This document shows positions 16,639 through 23,590 of a stretch of 23,590 nucleotides of DNA, in pieces. Under the pieces are notes generated by a model. That model saw only the letters and a list, made by a program, of their open reading frames with translations. It searched no databases and was not told where the DNA came from. How positions within the stretch are numbered: position 1 is the first letter of the stretch; every line of letters starts with the position of its first letter. A program made the translations under genes and the position numbers. This DNA comes from CAZZKF01 sp964654995 (GTDB taxonomy: Bacteria; Pseudomonadota; Alphaproteobacteria; CAZZKF01), in assembly GCA_964654995.1 (NCBI GenBank), contig CAZZKF010000038.1:1-23590 (forward strand), written 5' to 3'.

Positions 16639-16684
16639 GAAAGGCGGCATCCGGCGCTGGCGCCAGGGCCAGCCGCGGCGTGTT

Positions 16685-16713
16685 TTGTCAGCGCCGCAAT
16701 CAGGCCGTATGAT
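16685..16713 (+). promoter_or_regulatory. near-consensus housekeeping promoter before the 33-codon gene
   Basis: TTGTCA (16685-16690), exactly 17 bases, then TATGAT (16708-16713): each hexamer matches 5 of 6 to TTGACA/TATAAT. This is the best promoter-like sequence I found in the window. A transcript would start near 16720 and reach the small gene's ATG after about 26 bases. Confidence 0.55.
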
Positions 16714-16745
16714 GGGCCGGTCCTTCGAAGTGGAAGCTGGAAGCG

Positions 16746-16847
16746 ATGACCCGACGCAGACGCAGAAAAAGAAGGAACGAAGCGATCACCTGGATCGTCA
16801 TTGCCATCGCTCTGGTCGGCGTGCTGGCGGTGATCAGTCTTCATTGA
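16746..16847 (+). CDS. small polybasic single-pass membrane peptide (33 aa), hypothetical
   Basis: 33 codons, not recognised. Residues 3-10 are seven arginines and one lysine, then Asn-Glu, then an uninterrupted hydrophobic helix from Ile14 to Leu32 (TWIVIAIALVGVLAVISL) and a terminal His. The positive-inside rule predicts an N-in single-pass inner-membrane peptide. Support for a real gene: a near-consensus promoter 33 bases upstream, two GGAAG ribosome-site candidates before the ATG (9 and 2 bases), and a hydrophobicity pattern too clean for chance. Four of the arginine codons are AGA or AGG, rare in such GC-rich genomes. It runs divergently from mlaE and its last 7 bases overlap the 3' end of meaB. 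Function unknown; a regulator or accessory peptide of a neighbouring membrane complex is only a guess. Confidence 0.6.
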   Translation: MTRRRRRKRRNEAITWIVIAIALVGVLAVISLH

Positions 16848-17779
16848 TCGTGGGCCAGCGTCTCCGCCACCCGGGCCTCGATGGCAAAGGGGGCACCGGG
16901 CTCGTCCAGGTCGAAGTGGCGCTGTGCACGCCGCAGGCCGTCGCGGCCGAATCTTTCACGGATCGTGTCGCGGAGCCAGTGGCGGGCCTGGCGGGCGCGC
17001 TGATCGGTCAAACCGTCCTCCTGCGCCAGCCAGGTGCGGTGCGAATCGACGGCATCGACCAGCTCATCGATGCCGCTGCCCTGGGTGGCCGAGACGGCAA
17101 GCACCGGGATCTGCCAGCCCCCGGCATTGCCGGTGCGGAAATGCAGCGCGCCCCGCATGTCGGCCCGGGCGCGTTCGGCGACGGCGCCGAGGTCGGCCTT
17201 GGTGACGACGGCGATGTCGGGAATTTCGGTAATCCCCGCCTTCATGAACTGCAGGCTGTCGCCGGAGCCGGGCTGGATGCAGAAGACGATGGTATCGGCG
17301 ACATTGACGACATCGGTTTCCGACTGGCCGACGCCGACGGTTTCCAGCAGGACGATATCGAACACCGCGCGCATCAGGATCATTGCCGGATAGGTCAGCG
17401 AGGCGAGCCCGCCGAGCCGGTCGCGGGCCGCCATCGAGCGCACGAACAGGCCTGAATCCCCGGTCGCACCGACCAGCCGGGTGCGATCGCCCAACAGCGC
17501 GCCGCCGGTGCGCGGCGATGAGGGATCGACGGCGATCACCCCGACCGTGCGCCCATCCGCCCGCCAGGCTTCGATCAGGGCGTTCATCAGCGTCGATTTG
17601 CCGACCCCGGGCGGCCCGGTCAGCCCCACCACATGAGCCTGCGCCGCCTCGAACGCCTCTTTGAGCAACGCCAGAACGCCGGGCGCATGGGGCGTGCGCT
17701 CGATGACCGACAGCGCCGTCGCCAGCGGCGCCTTGCCGCCGGTGCGGATGGTGGCGAGATCGGGGACGCCCTTGCTCAT
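16841..17779 (-). CDS. meaB: MeaB/ArgK-type GTPase, chaperone of B12-dependent acyl-CoA mutases
   Basis: 312 aa from the ATG at 17779; a TTG six codons upstream is possible. This G3E P-loop GTPase protects and reloads adenosylcobalamin mutases such as methylmalonyl-CoA mutase. Walker A GPPGVGKS is at 55-62, VIAVDPSSPRTGGALLGDRTR (81-101) and the switch ETVGVGQSE (146-154) are diagnostic of MeaB, and the guanine-specificity motif is TKAD (193-196). The C-terminal part (RARQARHWLRDTIRERFG) matches the MeaB dimerisation arm. It lies 45 bases after ppdK on the same strand. No mutase gene is in the window, so the partner must be encoded elsewhere. Formerly called ArgK; a transport kinase role is not supported for this family. 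Confidence 0.92.
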   Translation of the reverse strand: MSKGVPDLATIRTGGKAPLATALSVIERTPHAPGVLALLKEAFEAAQAHVVGLTGPPGVGKSTLMNALIEAWRADGRTVGVIAVDPSSPRTGGALLGDRTRLVGATGDSGLFVRSMAARDRLGGLASLTYPAMILMRAVFDIVLLETVGVGQSETDVVNVADTIVFCIQPGSGDSLQFMKAGITEIPDIAVVTKADLGAVAERARADMRGALHFRTGNAGGWQIPVLAVSATQGSGIDELVDAVDSHRTWLAQEDGLTDQRARQARHWLRDTIRERFGRDGLRRAQRHFDLDEPGAPFAIEARVAETLAHDQ

Positions 17780-17824
17780 GCGCCATGCCGTCCGCAAACA
17801 ACGCCGGGCCGTGCCGCCGTCAGG

Positions 17825-19792
<1,968 letters not shown>

Positions 19793-19798
19793 GCCCTA

Positions 19799-21865
19799 TC
19801 ACCCCTCTATATGCGAGAAATCGGCAACCCGGTTGAGTGTAGCGCGAATCTGCGCCAGCAGGTGAAGCCGGTTGGCCCGCAGTTCGGGCTGCTCGCAATT
19901 GACCGTGACCTCATCGAAAAAAACATCCACCGGGCGGCGCAGACGGGCGAGGGCCGCCATCGCCTCGGCGAATCGCTCCTCCTGCATGGCCGCATCGGCC
20001 TCGGCTCGCGCCGTCTGCAGATGCCGGAACAGGGCGATTTCCTCAGCCTCGCACAGCGCCTGCTCGTCGACCCGGCCGTCGTAGCGCACGCCGTCCTTCT
20101 TTTCCTCGATGCGGACGATGTTGGCGGCCCGGCGATAGGCGGTGAGCAGATTGGCGCCGTCGTCGCTGGCGAGGAAATCCTCGAGCGCCCGGACCCGGGC
20201 CAAGAGGCGCACCAGATCGTCCTCGTCGCCGCGGGCGAACACCGCGGCGATCAGATCGTGGCGCACGCCTTCGCGGCGCAAATGCACGCGCAGGCGCTCG
20301 GCAATGAAGGCCAGCAAGCCCCAGTCGTCGCCCGGCAGCGATTGCCCGTAAAGCGCAGCGGCCTGGCCGAAGGCGGCGCGCAAGGGAAGCCGCAGGCTGT
20401 TCTCGACGATCAGCCGGATGACGCCCAAGGCGGCGCGGCGCAGGGCAAACGGGTCCTTGGAGCCGGTCGGGGGCAACCCGATGCTGAAAAAGCCGACCAG
20501 CGAGTCGAGGCGGTCGGCAAGCGCGACGCAGACGCTTGTCGGCGCGCTCGGGCAGGCATCGTCGGGGCCGGCCGGCGCGTAATGCTCGGCGATCGCCCGG
20601 GCAACGTCGTCGGGCTCGCCGTCGTGGGCGGCGTAATAGCGTCCCATGACGCCCTGCAGGTCGGGGAATTCGCCGACCATCTCGGTGGTCAGATCGGCCT
20701 TGGCAAGCCGTGCCGCGCGCCGCGCCAGGGCTTCGTCGGTGCCGGGTACGTAGGGCGCCAGGGCGCCGGCCAGCGCCTCGATGCGCTTCACCTTCTCGCC
20801 CATGCTGCCGAGGCGGGCGTGAAATACCACCCCGTCGAGCGCCGCAACCCGGCTTTCCAGCGGCTGCGCGCGGTCGTGATCCCAGAAGAAGCGGGCGTCG
20901 GCGAGGCGGGCGCGCAGGACGCGTTCGTTGCCGTTGATGATGGCGCGGCCATTGTCGGCAGATTCGAGATTGGCGATCAGCGCAAAATACGGGGCAAGCG
21001 CGCCGGTCTTCGCGTCGCGGACGGGAAAATATTTCTGATGCCGGCGCATGGCGCTGATCAGCACCTCGGGCGGCACATCCATGTAGGCGGCATCGATCTT
21101 GCCGAGGAGCGCCACCGGCCATTCGACCAGCCCGCTCACCTCATCAAGCAGGGCGTCGTCGCGCTCGATCACCAGGGCGCCGGTCTCCAGTGTCGCAAGG
21201 CCGTCGACGATGCGCTGGCGCCGGCGCGCCGGATCGACCACCACTCTGGCCTCTTCCAGGCGCCGCTCATAGTCGGCGAAATCCTTGACCGCAAAGGCGT
21301 CCGGCGCCATGAAGCGGTGGCCCGCCGTCTCGCCGCCCGAGACCAGGCCATCACCGATCTCGGCGGTGATCGGGCGGCCATCGAACAGGCACAGGACACG
21401 GTGCAGGGGCCGCACCCAGGCGAGCGTGCCCGCCCCCCAGCGCATCGATTTCGGCCAGGCGAGACCGCGGATGAGTGCCGGCAAAATGTCCGCGACGATC
21501 TCGGCCATCGGCCGGCCTTGACGCTCGATCACGGCATAGAGATAGGTGCCCTTGTCGTTGCTGCGTTCCTGAAGCGCCTGGCGCGCCAGGCCCACCGACT
21601 TGAGAAAGCCGGCAATCGCCGCGTCCGGCGCATCCACCCGCGGGCCGCGGCGCTCCTCGCGGACATCGGGCTGGCGTGCCGGCAGTCCGGTGGCGACCAG
21701 ACCGATCCGCCGGGCCGCCCAGAACGGCGTGATCGCATCCTCGGCGAGCGCAATGCCGGCGTCCGCCAGATGTGTCTTGAGGTCATCAGCGAGGCGCCGG
21801 GCGCCGAGCGGCTGCAGGCGCGCCGGGATTTCCTCGGACAGACATTCGATCAGCAGCTCGGCCAT
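19799..21865 (-). CDS. glyS: glycine--tRNA ligase beta subunit
   Basis: 688 aa, full length for the beta chain of the bacterial alpha2beta2 glycyl-tRNA synthetase. The beta subunit binds and positions tRNA-Gly. Family blocks seen are MAELLIECLSEEIPAR at the start, KSMRWG and FVRPLHRVLCLF-like (WVRPLHRVLCLF) near 140-160, PPEVLISAMRRHQKYFPV (about 265), RVLRARLADARFFWDHD, the HD-like region with ADLTTEMVGEFPDLQGVMG, the block DPFALRRAALGVIRL, and the C-terminal DALR-type tRNA anticodon-binding domain ending in VMVND-like VDVFFDEVTVNCE. It follows glyQ with a 3-base gap (TGAGCCATG), so translation is coupled and yields equal amounts of both chains. Confidence 0.96.
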   Translation of the reverse strand: MAELLIECLSEEIPARLQPLGARRLADDLKTHLADAGIALAEDAITPFWAARRIGLVATGLPARQPDVREERRGPRVDAPDAAIAGFLKSVGLARQALQERSNDKGTYLYAVIERQGRPMAEIVADILPALIRGLAWPKSMRWGAGTLAWVRPLHRVLCLFDGRPITAEIGDGLVSGGETAGHRFMAPDAFAVKDFADYERRLEEARVVVDPARRRQRIVDGLATLETGALVIERDDALLDEVSGLVEWPVALLGKIDAAYMDVPPEVLISAMRRHQKYFPVRDAKTGALAPYFALIANLESADNGRAIINGNERVLRARLADARFFWDHDRAQPLESRVAALDGVVFHARLGSMGEKVKRIEALAGALAPYVPGTDEALARRAARLAKADLTTEMVGEFPDLQGVMGRYYAAHDGEPDDVARAIAEHYAPAGPDDACPSAPTSVCVALADRLDSLVGFFSIGLPPTGSKDPFALRRAALGVIRLIVENSLRLPLRAAFGQAAALYGQSLPGDDWGLLAFIAERLRVHLRREGVRHDLIAAVFARGDEDDLVRLLARVRALEDFLASDDGANLLTAYRRAANIVRIEEKKDGVRYDGRVDEQALCEAEEIALFRHLQTARAEADAAMQEERFAEAMAALARLRRPVDVFFDEVTVNCEQPELRANRLHLLAQIRATLNRVADFSHIEG

Positions 21866-21868
21866 GGC

Positions 21869-22741
21869 TCAGGCCCCCGCCGTGCCGTTCAGCCAGCATT
21901 CGCAGCAGGCCTTGGCGAGCGCCCGCACCCGGCCGATATAGGCGGCGCGCTCGGTGACGCTAATGACGCCGCGGGCATCGAGCAAATTGAAGATGTGGCT
22001 GGCCTTGATGCACTGGTCATAGGCCGGCAGGGCGAGGCCGGCGTCAACCAGCTCGCGGCACTCGGCTTCCGCATCAGCAAAATGGCGGAACAGGCGTTCG
22101 GTGTTCGCATGCTCGAAATTGAACGCCGAAAATTCGCGCTCGGCGCGCAGGAACACGTCGCCGTAGGTGACGCCATGGCCGTTCCAGTCGAGCTCGAAGA
22201 CGTTGTCCACGCCTTGCACATACATCGCCAGGCGCTCGAGCCCGTAGGTCAGTTCGCCGGACACGGGGTTGCAGTCGAAGCCGCCGACCTGCTGGAAATA
22301 GGTGAACTGGGTGACCTCCATGCCGTCGCACCAGACCTCCCAGCCGAGCCCCCAGGCGCCGAGTGTCGGGCTTTCCCAGTCATCCTCGACAAAGCGGATG
22401 TCGTGCTGCGCGCTGTCGATGCCGAGCGCCGCCAGGCTGTCGAGATAGATGTCCTGCAGGTCGTCGGGCGAGGGTTTCAGGATCACCTGATACTGGTAGT
22501 AATGCTGCAGCCGGTTGGGGTTCTCGCCATAGCGGCCGTCGCCCGGGCGGCGGCAGGGCTGGACATAGGCGGCGCGCCAGGGCTCGGGCCCGAGGGCGCG
22601 CAGCAGGGTTGCGGGATGAAAGGTGCCGGCCCCCATTTCCAGGTCATAGGGCTGCAGGATCACGCAGCCATGATCGGCCCAGAACGCCTGCAGGGTGGCG
22701 ATCAGGTCCTGGAATGAAGGGGATACTGTTCTAGCCGCCAT
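21869..22741 (-). CDS. glyQ: glycine--tRNA ligase alpha subunit
   Basis: 290 aa. The alpha chain carries the class II aminoacylation site that makes glycyl-adenylate. Signature blocks are SFQDLIATLQAFWADHGCVI (9-28), QPYDLEMGAGTFHPAT (30-45), EPWRAAYVQPCRRPGDGRYGENPNR, LGWEVWCDGMEVTQFTYFQQ and GLERLAMYVQGV; together they are unmistakable. It heads the glyQ-glyS-ppdK-meaB run, with an alpha-type promoter about 55-80 bases upstream. Such alpha2beta2 enzymes are typical of most bacteria, and nothing is missing or unusual. Confidence 0.97.
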   Translation of the reverse strand: MAARTVSPSFQDLIATLQAFWADHGCVILQPYDLEMGAGTFHPATLLRALGPEPWRAAYVQPCRRPGDGRYGENPNRLQHYYQYQVILKPSPDDLQDIYLDSLAALGIDSAQHDIRFVEDDWESPTLGAWGLGWEVWCDGMEVTQFTYFQQVGGFDCNPVSGELTYGLERLAMYVQGVDNVFELDWNGHGVTYGDVFLRAEREFSAFNFEHANTERLFRHFADAEAECRELVDAGLALPAYDQCIKASHIFNLLDARGVISVTERAAYIGRVRALAKACCECWLNGTAGA

Positions 22742-22794
22742 CGGCGTATCGGGAATCCGGAATTTTCAGCGCCGCCGGTGGCGCCGACCGGCGC

Positions 22795-22823
22795 AAGGTA
22801 GCGGCCGGCCCGGGGAGCGTCAA
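22795..22823 (-). promoter_or_regulatory. candidate glyQ promoter
   Basis: On the minus strand CTTGACG supplies a -35 (TTGACG, 22823-22818), followed after 17 bases by TACCTT (22800-22795). This resembles the alphaproteobacterial consensus CTTGAC-N17-CTATAT. It would start transcription near 22788, about 46 bases before the glyQ ATG. Confidence 0.4.
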
Positions 22824-22836
22824 GCCTCGGGCCGGC
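22804..22836 (-). terminator. strong GC hairpin after the 78-aa gene, loop contains the glyQ -35
   Basis: GCCGGCCCGGGG (22804-22815) pairs with CCTCGGGCCGGC (22825-22836) over 12 positions including one G-U, with a 9-base loop. It begins 7 bases after the stop of the 78-aa gene, the normal place for a terminator on the minus strand, but no T-run follows. The loop holds the TTGACG hexamer proposed for glyQ. Confidence 0.45.
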
Positions 22837-22843
22837 ACGGCGG

Positions 22844-23080
22844 TCACCGGTTTCCGGATGCGGTAAACGGGCAGTCGGGACGCCCGCAGGGCCTGGCCGC
22901 GTCAAGCGCCACATAAACGCCGCAGACCGGGCACGGCTCGAGCGTATCCACCTCGCTGTTCTGTGCCTTGGCGTTCTTGCGCCGGGTCATGCGGCGGACC
23001 TGATCGCGCTTGACCAGAACCCAGACGATGCCGACGAGGACCAGCAGAAAGGTGATCTCGGTGAGGCCGAGCCCGAACAT
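22844..23080 (-). CDS. small membrane protein with C-terminal zinc-ribbon-like motif
   Basis: 78 aa. Residues 5-23 form one TM helix (LTEITFLLVLVGIVWVLV), followed by a basic linker (KRDQVRRMTRRKNAK) and a cysteine group Cys50-x2-Cys53 ... Cys65-x4-Cys70 that could bind a metal. The layout (TM helix, basic linker, four cysteines) resembles the PP0621-type small proteins, although that match is from memory of the pattern only. By the positive-inside rule the cysteine domain is cytoplasmic. The gene lies 15 bases after the S49 peptidase gene on the same strand, so it is probably a downstream partner in the same transcript. This peptidase-small protein-glyQ order is, as far as I recall, shared by other Rhodospirillales. 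Function unknown. Confidence 0.8.
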   Translation of the reverse strand: MFGLGLTEITFLLVLVGIVWVLVKRDQVRRMTRRKNAKAQNSEVDTLEPCPVCGVYVALDAARPCGRPDCPFTASGNR

Positions 23081-23095
23081 TGGCGCCAGGTCTCT

Positions 23096-23590
23096 CTACA
23101 GCCCGAAGCGGGCCCACAGGGCCCGGGCCTCGAGGCCGGCGAGCAGGTCCTCGGCCCAGGTGCCGAAGGCCAGGGGCGTTTCCTCGGTGGCCGGGCGCAG
23201 GCGCCGGCGCAGCCAGCCCCGATCGCCGGCGAACACCCGGAAGCGCACACGCTCGCCGAAGCGCGCCCGCATCACCGTGCGCATGTCGCCGATGCCGTCG
23301 ATGAGGCCGAGGTCCAGGGCCTGGCGCCCGGCCCAGAACTCGCCCGAGAACAGCTTGCGGGCCGAGCCCTTGAGGCGCCGGCCGCGGCGCTCCTTGACCA
23401 GCTCCTTGAAATGGCCGTGGATGACCTTCTGAATGGCCTTCAGGCGCTCGACATCGCCCGGGTTCTCGGGCCGGAACGGGTCCAGCATGTCCTTGCGCTC
23501 GCCCGAGGTGTAGACCCGGCGCTCGATGCCCAGCCGGGCGATCAGGTCGGTAAAGCCGAAGCCGGCGGAAATCACCCCGATGCTCCCCAG
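23096..23590 (-). CDS. S49 family signal-peptide-peptidase-like protease (C-terminal part)
   Basis: The gene runs off the window edge; 164 codons are visible, without the start. The first residues read LGSIGVISAGFGFTDLI; IGVISAGFGF is typical of the SohB/SppA-type S49 proteases, followed by LGIERRVYTSGERKDMLDPF and GEFWAGRQALDLGLIDGIGD, the conserved C-terminal blocks of the crotonase-like catalytic domain. The nucleophilic serine and the catalytic lysine lie in the part outside the window or cannot be assigned. Such proteases sit at the inner membrane and cut membrane-embedded peptides or short periplasmic substrates. The GERKDMLDPF form fits the short single-domain group rather than E. coli SppA with two domains. 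It precedes the 78-aa membrane protein gene. Confidence 0.9.
   Translation of the reverse strand: MGSIGVISAGFGFTDLIARLGIERRVYTSGERKDMLDPFRPENPGDVERLKAIQKVIHGHFKELVKERRGRRLKGSARKLFSGEFWAGRQALDLGLIDGIGDMRTVMRARFGERVRFRVFAGDRGWLRRRLRPATEETPLAFGTWAEDLLAGLEARALWARFGL

Noticed and set aside
16567..16650. Longer mlaE start at 16650
   Set aside because: The extra 28 residues do not look like protein, would cover the likely promoter, and exceed the family's usual length.

Overview
This is a GC-rich stretch of a bacterial chromosome, most likely from an alphaproteobacterium of Rhodospirillales type. The reasons are the hopanoid genes (hpnG/H/N/M), the chorismate mutase-hisC-tyrA and metX-metW blocks, the sppA/small protein/glyQ/glyS/ppdK run, and an Mla-type lipid ABC transporter with a STAS domain on its permease. 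A 100-base run of N (18968-19067) inside ppdK marks it as a draft assembly. I see no mobile element, CRISPR array, tRNA or rRNA. No gene-free stretch reaches 300 bases; the longest gaps are about 200 (2392-2589) and 160 bases (8576-8736).

Layout. (1) 1-5962, hopanoids: the 3' end of hpnG (+) collides with hpnH (-), which follows ispH (-) and hpnN (-); hpnM (+) starts back to back with hpnN. IspH makes the isoprenoid precursors, HpnH adds adenosine to the hopane skeleton, HpnG removes adenine, HpnN exports hopanoids, and HpnM is a periplasmic MlaC-like partner. (2) 6032-8575: an alphaproteobacterial SAM methyltransferase (+) converging on metX-metW (-). (3) 8737-11695: a tight operon with two 4-base ATGA overlaps (chorismate mutase with a P-protein-like tail, HisC-like aminotransferase, TyrA) for Tyr/Phe synthesis. 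(4) 11702-12934: an acyl-CoA dehydrogenase (-). (5) 13004-16566: the operon mlaE-mlaF-mlaD-auxiliary lipoprotein (-), an inner-membrane ABC module for phospholipid traffic. (6) 16746-16847: an easily missed 33-codon gene (+) for a polybasic single-pass membrane peptide with a near-consensus promoter. (7) 16841-23590 (-): partial S49 peptidase, a 78-aa membrane/zinc-ribbon protein, glyQ, glyS, ppdK (with the gap) and meaB.

Most of the window is well-known core metabolism and envelope lipid biology. I do not see a wholly new multi-gene system. The items most worth a second look are the 33-aa membrane peptide, the chorismate mutase whose C-terminal half resembles a decayed prephenate dehydratase plus ACT domain, the dyad symmetries in the metX/chorismate mutase divergent region, and the two separate lipid-transport modules (HpnN/HpnM and MlaEFD) in which the only MlaC-like protein in view belongs to the hopanoid set.
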